The notes beneath the pieces were generated by a model that saw only the letters and a list, made by a program, of their open reading frames with translations, was not told the origin of the DNA and searched no databases. A program made the position numbers and the translations under genes. This document shows positions 14,501 to 28,500 of a stretch of 64,000 nucleotides of DNA, in pieces; the first letter of the stretch is position 1; every line of letters begins with the position of its first letter. Location: contig NC_134454.1 of assembly GCF_030867145.1 (NCBI RefSeq), forward strand, positions 68,120,308 to 68,184,307. The letters run 5' to 3'. Source of the stretch: Opisthocomus hoazin. Taxonomy: Eukaryota; Chordata; Aves; Opisthocomiformes; Opisthocomidae.

Positions 14501-17500
14501 AAACTGGTTTACTCCTAAACACTCCTTCACTCCTGCCACCAGCCACTTAAATTTATCATCTACATGACTACCTAGAAATCAAGCCTGTAAATTATTGCCA
14601 GGTTACATGACAATGTAAAGTTTCATCGCTGAAAACTGTTAGTAAAACTAAGTGCTACGCTGCTTCTAAGATTTTTAAGTAGCACTAATCAAGTTATTCT
14701 CAGCTTCCCTATCCCATCAGACTGCCACAGCGTCTGCTACATCAGGTCCCATTCCTAGTCACTGCCTACCATTCATGCATTACTAGTAGCACATTTAGCT
14801 GAAGTCACCTCTATTAATTCATGCATTTAGATTTGACCAGGAAACCTACATGATGAATCTCACATATCATTGCTCGCAATAACAGAGAGCTGAAAAACAG
14901 CTACACACTTTACATCATCCTTATCCCTCTGCTCTAGAAGCCGCAAAATTGAAGTTTCATGCTTCTGTGTAATATAGCTACGCTAAATCCGTACACAGAT
15001 GAAGAATATAATGGACTTGATATTTTATCCCCAACACACTAATTGTAGTCAGCTTGCAAGGTTTTAGTTTACAATCTAAATCAATGGAGGAACTGAGACT
15101 CATTTTGCATGTACAACAGCAGCAGCACAGCCAGTTGTCACTGGTCATAACACAAAACTTCAGAATACAGGCTTTCTTTCTTTAGCTAATAAATTAAACA
15201 ATTAATTTAGGCTATTGATTTTTCCCTGTTCTAGAACTTTTAAAATCAGCAGACTCAGCAGAATTGTCTTGAAGCACAAGCCATGCTTAATGTAGTCACT
15301 GAGGCCAGCTTTGTAAATATGCAAACAAGTGTTTTACTAAGACTACTTTTCACCCTCTCAAAGCGGTGCACTGTATTCCACAAACAGGAGAAGGAAAATA
15401 AGTGCATCACTGAGGCAACTGCTGTGCAAGTAATCAATAGCTTACTGTAAGGTTCTCCACTCAACTTCGCTGATTTGCTCACATTTTCCAGAATATTATC
15501 TGTAGATGTATTTGTTAACGAATTCTTAACACAGACATCATACCTGCCATCCTTTCATAGTCAAAGCTGCAGTTAAGTGGCAAAAATGACCAACAACCAA
15601 GCATACGAAACCCTGAAGACCACGCTACTCGCATTTGTTTATACTGTCCATATCACCGAGCATGGACTGGTGTTCTGTCAACTTCAGGTCAGTCAAAAAA
15701 TCAAAGCTGAATGTAGAAAATAAATACTACTAATAAAGCCCACCAGCTGCTCTTGACAAGCGTAAGCTAGCAGCCTATTTGCTGAAGGAAGTTCATGCCG
15801 CCACTGTGCCTTCAAACACAGCTGAACACTGCTATGCAGAGAGAAGGCAGGCCACTAGCATAAAATCAGAAAGTGTCAAACTTTAAGCATAAGGAAACAT
15901 GTCCGAGAGTGCCAGTGCTGGTAAAAGCCTTTAACCCAAAACACTGCTTTTAACACAAGTTTAAAAATACGAAAATAACTAGAATACATGCAAACTTGAT
16001 CCTCTACTCTATTACAGACTATAAATTTGTCTCACACTTTATAAAACAGTTTATCCAATTTTAAGGGCCTCAGTGGTCAAATGTTCTTTATTTCTTTAGT
16101 TAGTATAAATTAAACATTGTAGTCAGCTGCACAATTCCTACACAGTTCCTGCACTGTATTTGCACTACTACCGGCTGTCAGTAACCAGTTAGCAGTTAAA
16201 CTTGGCATGTGTACAACAAAGTGTCTCATTTCTTAGAAGTCATACAGCTATACAACATTTGATTTTCCCAGCCTTTAAAATGATCATTTGAATACAATTA
16301 ACTTTTGGCCAAAAAAAAAAAATCAGACACAATAGAGATATATATTAACGTGTGCTTCTGTGAAACTTCTTCATACCACGCCATTTTCTCCCACTTATTT
16401 TTCAGACAATCCCATAATGTATTAAAGGTCTGACACCAATTAACAATGAAAGATGACTTATGTAAACAAGCAGACTGTTAAATAAAGCAGGACAAAAGGT
16501 AAGTCACCTGAATTTTTAGCACATTAATTCAGTAAATGAGCTTCCGACTTATCTGATCAGCCAGCTCTACCAGTGTGAATTTAAACTTAGTGACAGGTTT
16601 TACTGCTTCCTTCCAATTAACGTCAGACCTTCTCAGCCATGGCCCACGCATTTCCAAAGCAAAAATTTCCAGGTATTTCAAGACTGTCAAATGCACTGCC
16701 TTGCAACATGGAGTAGAGGGTTAGAGTAAAAAAATTAAAAAAAAAAAAAGATTAAGCCCTCCCTTTTACAGCATGCGATGGTGCAAATCACAGCTACTTT
16801 AAGACACACTTTAAACGCAGTTAAAGATTCCACTCTTTCACACTTTGTTTCAAATTTTTTAGAAGGGTTTAACAGAGCTCAGGTAGAAACCCCACATGCG
16901 GACAGACTTCAGTCTATACTGAATTGTGTCAAACCAGAAAAAGTCTTCTGTATGACCACTCAGCTCCTACAGCAGGCCTTTTATCAGTTCTGACTTAAGC
17001 ACAAAGGAATTCTCTACACTGTAGTCACTATTAGAAGGCTACACTCCCCTGCTCTGCAGAATCAAGTCAGAATAAACTATTGTAAGATAGTAACTTACAT
17101 CACAAGTTTTCTAGACGTCTTAGTCTTCAATAGCAGGGCCAAGGCAACAAAGACTGGATGCATATTGCTACTTCATCAGAGGACAGCACGATAATGCACC
17201 ACAAGGGCATCACATAAATCACGGTAATCGGCAAGCAGCTAGAAGGGGACTGCAAACCAACGCACACTATCAGCCGAGATCTCCAGCGATCCAGGTCACA
17301 CAAGGTTATGAAGCCATTTCAAGGGCTGCATACATACCCAGCTGAGAGAAGGGTTTTACACAGGTAGCCTTAGATAGTAAACCAAGAGGAAAAGCTGAAA
17401 GTTCAACAAGACAGATCTCCCAGAACAAGTGCAGTTATTGGATAGTACTCAAGTATTCACATGCTGTCAGGCTGACTGCATTCCAGGCAATCAGAATTCA

Positions 17501-18712
17501 CATTAAATCTGTACCCTTGTTGCACATGAAAGCTTTTTGAAATCTCAAATTAGTTCCTGTCACAGACAGCATATTCATAAATTAGGATAGCTTTTGTCAG
17601 TTAAAATAGTGTGGTCCTTCTTTCTGTTCTTAAGATGCAGTAAATTCTCCCACCTAATCCCCAAAGAAAACCAGCTAAAGAGAAAGCAAGTTAAGAGATT
17701 CCAGCTGCATTCCTGTACGACCACAATTTTGCACTCTTATTTTGCAACGCTGCTACAAAACTTCAGGATTTGTCCTGGCAAAACAACTAGATTACCCAGA
17801 GAGCAGGTAACATTAAAATTGAACGCATGCAGACAAATCTTATAGTGTGCCACCTAATATACTTCATACTTCACCAGTAAAAACTGCTCAATGTGAAAAT
17901 ATACTTTTCACTCTAAGTAGGTTTTTTTTTAAATTTTTAACTTTACCAGAGTCTTATGTAAGGGTTCAATTTTAACAAGTCCATTAAAAAAAGCAAATGT
18001 TATGGCAAAATGCAGCAACTAACTACCGATTTTTAAGGAAACCAGTCTGTCCAATGCTGACTTTTAAACAGTTCCAGGTTACCCTTAAACACAGATTTTG
18101 CTTTTAACTAATTGTTAGTCTCTGAAACTTAAGAGTACAGGGAGAGTAAAAGCACGTGCAGGCATCAGGTGCTGGCATGACAACTTGCTCAAGTTCAAGA
18201 ATTGCTACATACCAAAACATCTGACCATCTACAGAGATGGAATCACTTTCTTAAATTGAAAGCAGGCTTTGAAAACGAAATTTTTTTTGCTGGGAAGTGA
18301 GGAAAGCCTTGAAGTTAGCAGAAAAATGAAACATGAGAAACACAAAAACTGACCTAAAAGAAACAATAAAAGATATTGCTAGGTCTACCCCATATAAAAC
18401 TTCTCTGTAAAAGAAGATTCTGTGTTTTAAAAACTGTGATGGGAAAGGATTTACAATTCATTTTCTCCTTATAAAACAATTAAGTTCTAGAGCAGTATTC
18501 ACACTGTCCTACTACATATATCCTACTAATCATAATTACATAGAAAGATGGTAAAAAGTTTTATTTTCACATCTTGGAATCACTCTAAAGTGCTTACTTT
18601 CTCTTGAAATCCAGACTATATATTTTTAGAAAGACTGAAAAAAGGCAGGAGCTGATTTATAAAGTTTTCCACATTTAGTAATCTGGTCTTGAAAGAAAGC
18701 TTCTTTCCTTCT

Positions 18713-18736
18713 CCCCCCCCCCTTTTTTTTGGGGGG
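18713..18736. repeat. C10-T8-G6 run (homopolymer hairpin)
   Basis: Ten C, eight T and six G bases in direct succession can fold into a 6-pair stem with a T8 loop (A8 in ZSWIM6-sense RNA). It is probably a chance fusion of homopolymers. Confidence 0.7.
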
Positions 18737-18829
18737 TTTCCAAAGAAATTATTCAAGGTCAAGGATAGTACATCAGAGCACACATGCATACACACTGAAA
18801 ATAGCTTGCGCGCTCCCTAATTAATGCAT

Positions 18830-18863
18830 TGCATTCCAAATATAACAAGGAAACTGGAATGCA
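18830..18863. promoter_or_regulatory. Inverted pair of TEAD/M-CAT motifs
   Basis: TGCATTCCA (18830-18838) and its exact reverse complement TGGAATGCA (18855-18863) flank a 16-base spacer. Each contains the CATTCC core bound by TEAD factors. A homeodomain-type TAATTAAT lies just to the left at 18818-18825. Confidence 0.35.
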
Positions 18864-21800
18864 TTCAGATGTCTCTCAGGAATAAATATTTTAAAATTAG
18901 TTTACTAGTTTCTGCTCTGGAACTTTGAAATATTGGTCATTATTTCCTAAAGCAAACTGCAACTCGAATCACTAAAGGTATTTTCACAAGATTCTAGTAG
19001 TCTTGGAACTAAGTCAAAGAAAGTCCAGCCAAAAGTCAGATGCCATTTGTTTACTGCCCTACCACAATATCATATTAACAAATTCTGCATTACTTATTTT
19101 AGTCATACATTCTTAACCAAACCCCAACATCAGCCTGACTGTGGAAGAAACCATGCTTGTTGCTTCCACGTGTCAGCTGACCAACTTCTACTCCTCAAAC
19201 AGGCAAAGTTTAACACAACTTTTTTCCCCTGGGGAAAAGGTCACTACACATAACAGGACAATTTGGTATCACAGTGCACCAAGAAGTCAATGCAAAACAC
19301 AGTGCTTGCATCTCCACAAATGATAGCCTTTGTTTCTGTCACGTAATTTAGTATTGCTTGCATTAGGTAAGCATTTTTTACCAAATCCATGTCTCCTACA
19401 AGTTGCAGCAACAATTCAATTCATCATGTCTGCTAGAAGATGCATTTCAACTCACAGCACAAACACATTTGTGCCAGCTTCGCTAATAAAATACCCGGTG
19501 TGGTTTTATCAACAGAAAGGTGTTTCACGCTATACTGTCGGCACTCAAACAACTAAAACCTCAAAGAAATTACATTTGTTTTTCTTGCTTTACAACTTCA
19601 CATTATTTTGAGCAACGATGACTACAAAAGAAATTAACTAGAACCACCATCCATTAAAAAGATGTGAAGTTTGCCGATTACAATACGTATAGGTATCACA
19701 TTCCATCAGAACTGTAATGTAGCAGCATGGTCTTGTAAAGCTTCCTCTTCTTCCCAGTGAAAAAAAGACTTCTGGTTTTGAAAGCAATCACCAACTTTTA
19801 GCTCGTATTAAAAATTAAAAAAAAAAAAAGGAATTGGGGGGGAAATCAGCTGTAAGAATAAATGGTAAAGGCACCTCTGAGTCAGAAGATAAATACTTCT
19901 CATTAACAGAACATTGGAAAAAAAATCGCAAGTCTTTAACTTCATATCAGAATCTAGGAAAGAAACATCCAGGGAACTCCAATCCGTTATCCTAGACGTG
20001 GTAAGTTTTACTTTGTTTTTCTCTAAAATGTATTTTGGTTGCATCCCTCCGATCACATATCACCGAGTGGCTTCGGAAAAATGACTCTGCAGCTCCCCAC
20101 TAACGATGCTGCTGCTTGGCTGAACCCTCTTCCACAGACACAGCAGTTTTCTAGCTCATGATACCAACATTAAATTCTAAAGCTGCAGTAAGTGCCGGTC
20201 AATTAATTCTTCGCATTATTTTCCCTCCTTAGGAGTCTCTTCCCTCCAACTCACTCCCCTTGCCATTCATACCTATGAGGCACAGCTACCGTGATTGCAG
20301 AGCCTCATGCTACCGTGGAAAGGGCTGTAACGCCCGAAAGGAAGACCTGTATGTGCAAGCAGGGCCTATGCAGCAAAGACAAGCTGACCTCAAATTACAG
20401 ACAGACTAGGATACTCTAGCAGTACTTCTATGACATATCAAAAAAACACTTCAAGTACTTCTAATGTGGATGCAGCTACAGCAGCAGAGCCGGGCTTTAC
20501 AGCCCCACAGCGAAGGCAGTCTCCGTCTTTCACTAAGCAAGAAGAGTCATACCAGCAGAGGCACCAGGTTGGGGTTTTTTTTTTTTACTTCTAGACTAGC
20601 TGCATTAAGGGCTCTCAGCAGGTCAACCGTGCTATTGAGGGATCACACCTCCTCCTAACCTTGACAGCCACAGCTGTGACGACAATACAGTACTGTATAC
20701 TAATTCAGGACTAACCTCAGAAACCAAATATACACTTCACCGTCTAAAACTGTCTGCTCGCTCCTGGCATCTACACAAATTTGGCCAAATGACACACAGT
20801 CAATTTCTAATTTTCCTTCCAGATTGTTGTATTTACTCACAAAGTGCTTTCATGTTTAGACTGTAATTTTTACTAAAAATACTTGGTTTGAAATAAATGA
20901 AAAACATGTTAGTTAGAAAAGCTCTCTTTTATGCAGTTGAACGGCTTTGCTCTAGAAGCCTGCATTCTGTAATTATTTTTATATACACAAAAAAAGAAAA
21001 TCCTTCATGTCTGATTGAAGCATATCAAAAAGCTATAAAGACATCAATAAATCAGACAAACAGAATTTTGAAGCCAACTTCTTTGGAGCAAAAATCTATC
21101 AAAATTAAGTCATGCTAATTATTATGCTAGGACAGTATCATTCAACTTCATAATAGGCTAGCAGACAACTTTACTGCTTGATTACGAAGAACATTATTTG
21201 TGCTTACCACTAATGTGTCATCTTCCTTTTATTTAGGATCTTCTTTTCATCACACACGAGGTGAAGGGGGGGTACAAAGCAGGATCACACAAAGATTTTT
21301 AGTAGAGCATAGACACGAGGGTTTTTTTTAGATTCTCTCACTTGAAATGAGTTGCCATGATAAAACTGTCTGAATGTTTATTCAGGGCTAGACTGAAAAA
21401 AATGCAAAATTCAGAAGCAAATGTTTCCATTTAACTACCACCAAACTGAGATTTATGTGTCTCCTTCAGAAATCAAATCCTGCATTCCCTGTTTATAGTA
21501 ACACTCAGGGTTACAAGTGAGGCTGTTGGAACTGATATGTAATAAAATGCACTTTGTCCAGTAACTGCACTTTTCCATAGTACAATAGTAAACATTTACA
21601 GAGTTTCCATTACTCATACTGCAAAGAACATAAGTTCACATTTATATGGTCACCAAACATGCACTTACATAAACTCAACATTAAGTTTTCCTCAATACTA
21701 CGTATTCAGCCGTATTGTATGGAACCAGTTCCATTCCCCACCCCATATAACTCACTGCAGTTGAATTGGCTTTCACAGTTGCACCTTTCTGCTTCACAAC

Positions 21801-22445
21801 GAACATCCTGCCAGCAAGAGCCAGCCCTAATGACACAGCTACCTACCCAAATTACACAAGAACTTTTCCTACAGCAGGAACCAGCCTACCCAAGTGCTCC
21901 AGGACTCCCTCGCCAGGCAAGCGAAAGGCCTCTGTCAGAACAACTGGCACGTTTCATATCACCAGTTTCCACTACTATTTTTGCGCAGGCTTCCAAAGGA
22001 GGCTCACATGGGGGGGGGGAGGAAAAAACAACACACACCCCAAAGCAAACGTATTTTCAGCAGCAGGTATACCATTTGTTTGGAATGCGTTTAAGGGCTC
22101 CAGAAGCAGCAGTCAACACTTCAGTTGTATTTATGCATATTTTCTTTCTTCACATTGACCCTTGCCAACATTACTCAATGCCCCTCCCCTTATGAAGCCA
22201 TAGAAAAAGTTACTTTTTTTCTTTCACAACTACTCAGTGAGGCCTATTCCACTGCTGAAAGCAACTGAAGCAAAGCCCACGCTGGGTGTCTGTCTCCTAG
22301 AGAAGATTGCATCTTTTATTTATCGCCCCTTGGCTTTATTTTCACAGTGAATTCCTGGCTTAAATGTAATCAGCCAAGAAACCCTCCCTATGTGCACTCC
22401 TGTCATTCCTCATCGCTTGCAAACAGAATCAAGCGCAACCAAAGT

Positions 22446-22463
22446 GGGGGGGGGGGGGGGGGG
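22446..22463 (+). repeat. G18 homopolymer
   Basis: Eighteen consecutive G bases followed by AGGG, in ZSWIM6 intron 1. The G run is on the template strand, so the nascent RNA would carry C18. Such tracts form G-quadruplex structures and are prone to length errors in sequencing. Confidence 0.9.
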
Positions 22464-22839
22464 AGGGTAGTAATCTCGGCCCTGCCACCAAACTAAAAAA
22501 AGCCCTGCTGCTGGTTTTGCCACTCCTGAGGAACCGCAGATGTGCCTCAGACCTTTGGAAAGAGAAAGCCAAAAGACGAAACTTATAAGAAAGTTAATTA
22601 GATCAAACAAAAAAAATGAACTTCCCCCGAGGCAGCAGGGAAGGGCACTGAGCCTAGCAGCAGGGACACGGCTCCCTTCGGGAAGAACGAAGAAAAAACA
22701 AAACAAAACTGATGGCACGTTCGCAAGCTGCCCGCCAAGCCCAACCCGCAGCCAGCAGGGCCGAGGAGCTGGGGGGGGGGTGTTTTGTGGGGGGGTGAGG
22801 GGGTGGAAATCCCTGCGTCGTGTCGTGTGCCCGTCCCGT

Positions 22840-22864
22840 CCCCCCCGTCCCCCCCCCCCCCCCC
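22840..22864 (+). repeat. C7-GT-C16 tract (G-rich in the ZSWIM6 transcript)
   Basis: C7, GT, then C16 on the plus strand. Read toward ZSWIM6 this is G16-AC-G7-AC-GGG, so the pre-mRNA itself could form a G-quadruplex about 1.1 kb after the exon 1 donor. Strand polarity is opposite to that of the G18 tract at 22446. Confidence 0.85.
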
Positions 22865-23034
22865 GAGCCGCCGCCGCTAACAAAAGGCGAGCAGCAGCCT
22901 CTTTTGTCTGGCTTCCCCTTTTCGGGGGAGGAGGGGAAGCGACAGAAAACTGGAGGAGGAAAAAAAGAGAAAAAAAGGACATAACATGAAAATGAGAACA
23001 AAGTGGCCGGGTCGTACAAACATCATCACTCACT

Positions 23035-23108
23035 GGGGGGGGGGGGGGGGCGGGGGTGCTGTCTGCGGGGGGCGCCCCCCGCAGACAGCACCCCCCCCCC
23101 AAAAAAAA
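23035..23108. repeat. G16 run, perfect 44-bp palindrome, C10 and A8 runs
   Basis: G16 (23035-23050) is followed by C and then two complementary 22-base arms, 23052-23073 and 23074-23095, with no spacer. The arm core is GGGGGTGCTGTCTGCGGGGG. After one C:C mismatch (23051/23096) four more G:C pairs follow, so 26 of 27 positions pair. C10 ends at 23100 and A8 follows. It could extrude as a cruciform or fold as an RNA hairpin, or it could be an assembly artefact. Confidence 0.9.
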
Positions 23109-23696
23109 GTGGGGGGTTACCCACCTCTGCATCCCTTTAAAGACAGGCAAAGAGGAGTTAACCAGGGGCACCCGCAGCGGGTGAAGAGCAGCGGCAGGCG
23201 GCGGGGCTGGGGGGGGGGGAAGGGGGGGGGATATTGTTCCAGGGGGAGGAAGGGCAGCGCTTCCCCCCCGCCCCCCCATGTCCTCCCCCAGGCGGGGCGG
23301 ATCGCGCCCCCTCCCTCCGACTCGCCGCCGCTGCCCTAGAAATGCCTTTGTTCGCGGATATCCCCCCCCCCCTTCGCCCCGCACGCCCGCCGCCGGGGTC
23401 TCGCACCGCTTTTATGTCTTTATTTTGGACGGCGGCGCATCCCCCCTCTCCCCCTCCCCCCCCGCCCTTCTGCTGATTCATTTCCACCGGCGGTCCCCCC
23501 GGGATGGGGGGGGCGGCATCTCCTCGCTATTGTGGCTCGGGGTAAGGCGATGACCCGGATTACCGGGGGTGGGCGCTGGGAAGGGGGGGGGGGGGCAGAG
23601 CCAAACGGGATTACACGGGCTGGATTACCGGGAGCGGGCACGGGGAGAGGCGGGGGGGGAGAGTTAAAGGGACAGGCGGGGGCCGTCTCCGTGTCA

Positions 23697-24848
<1,152 letters not shown>

Positions 24849-25570
24849 TCACCTCCGCTTGGGAAAAGCCGGCGGGCGGGGCGAAGGGAGCGGAAGCGAA
24901 GCGGAGAGCGCTTCGCAGCAGGGAAATACGGTAATGGCTGTCGGCGGGTGCTTCTCGCCTGCGGGGGACAAAAAAGCCTGGGCTCCGGCCCCAGAGGCGG
25001 GCTAAAACGGGCTTCGCCCCTTTGGGGCAGGAGCCCGGGTGGGTGCCCCCACGCGCGCCCACAACAAGCCCTTGAGGCACCTCAGCGAGGCGCGCCCCAA
25101 CTCTTTCCCCTCTACTAGAGGGAGTACGGTAGCCGGGGCCGGGCTCCGCAGCTGGTCCGGGTCCGGAGCCGCTCCGGCAGCCCGAGGCGAAGGGCTGGGC
25201 GCCACGGACCCGCGGTGAGCCGGTCCCGACGTGGTGTTGGGGGGGGCATTCGGGGTGAAGCGCCGTGGGTGGGAAGCAGCGCGGCGGGCGGCTGGGGCCT
25301 GAGGGGGGGGGACCGGGGCTCGCTGGGCCGCGGCTCGGAGGCCAGGTGTGCCCGGAGGGACGCGGCGGGCGCCCGGCCGGAGACCCGAGAAGCAGAGGCG
25401 GCAGCGGGCTTGCTCCGAACTGCTGCTTGTTTCCGCCAGAAGGGCGGGCCGGAGCGACAGCCGGTGTTACCGAGCGGCGGGGCCGGAGAGCTGCGGAGAC
25501 GGCTGCGCCTGCCGCCGGGAGCGGGTGGGGGGTTGGTTGGGCTGCGCCAGGCCCGGTGGCTTTGGCTTTG

Positions 25571-28500
25571 AAAGGCAGGCCGGCGGAAACCTGAGGGTGG
25601 CTTGGAATGTGCGAGAATTGGCGCCTTTTGTGTGCGTGCTCGGTCTCTCTGCGACGGGAGCGCCCGTTTCAGGTTCCTCGGAATATTTGCTTGGCGTCTA
25701 GGTGTAGAACCTTACTTTTTCTGCTGGCGGTGGCTCGTACTAAGAAAATCACCAGCTTCTTTTCAGCAAGAATTTAGACCACGGACTATAGACAGGGCCC
25801 AGACTACGCTCTGTGCAGTTTATTTGTCGTATATGCTACAGGTTGCTTTTTTTCTGGGATCGTGGGAGCCACCCTCTGGGTCAGCAATGAGTGCAAAGTG
25901 ATGCATGTGCTGCGTGCGGGGTGTGGACCACAGAGCAGTTACTCTCGAGGTGCTGGTTTCGTCGGTCCGCAGACACCTGGCTGGGGTATTAGCTGGCTTC
26001 TTCTTCATTTCAGACACATATTTCACAAGCGATCTGCTGGATTTATAAATTTAACTCCAGCTAAACTTTCCAGGTGTTGGGAAGCCTGAGTGCTACAGGC
26101 CGGAGACGAGGACGTGGTACTTTCTTTTGCTGTTGATACAGTATTGATTCGAGTATTTCTGAGAGCACAGAAACAGAATATGTAGCAGGTGAAAAAAAAA
26201 AAAGAGAACTCATGATTACATCTGTATGGGAGCAGAGGAAAATTATGTTTAATTTTAATTAAATTTAGTTAATTAAAGTTTAGTTTTAATTTTTTATCGC
26301 TTACTCGTTGTTGATAATTGTTCGCACCTCGAAGCAATTTTTCTTCTATGTTGTTCAAGCGCTATTTCCATTTTAAACAAGCGTTTAGCAAGTCAGTAAA
26401 AATGCTCTTCTAAACTGAGCTGTTCTTCACCAGGTCTTAGCCACCTGCTGCAATAAAAGTAACACACTAATGCCACCGGAAGAATTCTTCCCATCATGGT
26501 AATGAAGCTTTGCAGTAAAAACTGAGAAATAAGAAGAGTGAGAGGAATGCCAATGAACAACAAAACATCCATAATAAGCAGAAGTAGCCCATGTGTTGGT
26601 TATTTCAAATTAGTTGTTCTTCTGTCTTTTCAGATCTGGGCAGAAATTATTAAATTCACTTAAGAAATCCCAGAGAAAGCCAGTGGAAAAGCCCATGGGT
26701 CCACCTCTTTCATCCATCTACCACTCAGTGGGAATAGCTACTTCCCATTAAGTCTATGAATATTAATAGCTACACAGGATGCTGGTGAAGCTTTTTTATT
26801 GCTGGGCTAGGGAGCACATGAAGAGGTTATGGCATCTTTGCTCTTGACTTTCTGCCCTGAGCGCCAGGTCTGCTTCTCCTCGGGCTCCCCCTGTGCTGGT
26901 GTAGCTTGCAAATGATCGTCTGAGGCTGAAGTTCCTTTGTCCTGCCAGTTTTGCCCCCGAGTTTGTTTAACTTTCTGAGAGCAAGTGGGAAGATGTGTTA
27001 ACTCCAGGGAAGAAATTAAAATGTGTTAAAGGCATACCTGAACTGTATTTTAATGTCTAGTGGATGTTCTTCTTGTGAAAGGACCTTGCTGAGCTGAGCG
27101 TTCCATTTCCTCTTTTTCTGCCTAACGGTTTTGGGAGGTCTGTATTCCAGAGCTACGCAGAGAGGAAGGAATGGCTGAAAAACTTAACTTGGTTAACCTC
27201 CTGCATGTAATCAAAGGCTGTTCTGTGAGCTGCTTGGAAAAACACCCTTGGCCACCACTCGGTGAAATTCCTTCTTAATAATCTTTAAAACCGTTCGGCC
27301 ACTTCAGTCATTTTTCCCTGTTCCAGTAAAACTTACAGGGATTGAGCATTCTACCAGTTGTGCTAATTTAAAAGAAAGATCACATGCAGCTGCACAGTTC
27401 TCTTTGTATGAAGCAAACAATGTTCTAAATGTAGAAAAATGGATGGCAGGCAGCCTAGTGCTGGCCAACACAAGTCACCCTGGTGGTTACTTCTTATCTG
27501 GACAGATGAAACTCAGCATTCCTGCATTGAACAAGAATCTAGATTCGCGCACTGCATAAAATACTTCTAAATGCTGGAAGGGTCGGGGGTCAGAGATGAA
27601 GAGGAGGAAACTTGGGAAGGAGGCTGGAGGGTTCTCAGAGCTAGAGTTAAAAAAAAAATGCAAGCAAAATTACTTGAGGTGACAGCACTAAAAGAATCAA
27701 ATACAAGACTGATGGGCCTACTGAAACAGCTGAATTTACAGTGCTAAACCAAGTCTTTTATCCTGTTTTTTAAGCCTTGTTAGATAACTAGGCACTTCAG
27801 TTCTTAGAAGAAAGCTGTAGGTTTACAGATACGAAATGTATTCTAACGTTTATCACCTGAAAGCTTGAAAAACACTGCTGTAGGTAACAGTACTGCATAT
27901 CACTGCGCTGTGCAGTGTAGTGACTCTGGAAATTCAAATACAGGAAAAACAGACAGTAGTGATAAGTGTCAGCAAAGTTACCATCCTAAGATTGGTCAAT
28001 GAAGAAAACAGTGTAGTTGGTCGATGTCTTTGGGTTTGCACTGTTATCTTAAAATAGTTTCCCTTGGTATGCTCAGACACTATTTTTGATTTAAGCAGTT
28101 AAAAAAAGAACATTTGCCTTTTACTAGTCTTTTAAATCAAATGCTGTAGGATAAATATTGCCAGCTCTTTAGCGTCTCTCTGTTAAAGTGAAAATAAGCC
28201 AGCAGCACTGAATGAGCCATTTCAAAGTGCAGCTTTTTATTCTAGTTAAATTCCATGATGATTCCAAGACTGTAGTCAGAGTCTAGAATTTAAAAGCATT
28301 TAGGAAAAGGTACTTAAAATACTAAGTGTGCTTTACCAGCATTCTAGAATAATGAAAAGAGACAAACATCTTAATTTGAGCTAAATCCTCTTGGCATTCA
28401 TTTCTGTGTCCTCTGCCTTTTTTGTGGCTTGATACTTGACGTATGAAGTCGTTCTGAGATGGACTGAAGGGGAGGGCATCGTGTGTGCCATAGTCCCAGA

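Noticed and set aside
21659..22195. 178-codon plus-strand frame antisense to intron 1
   Set aside because: It has no recognised domain or codon pattern, no splice context, and a length expected by chance.
22410..23384. 324-codon minus-strand frame in early intron 1
   Set aside because: Pro/Gly low-complexity translation of homopolymer runs that fails to match any ZSWIM6 sequence beyond the donor.
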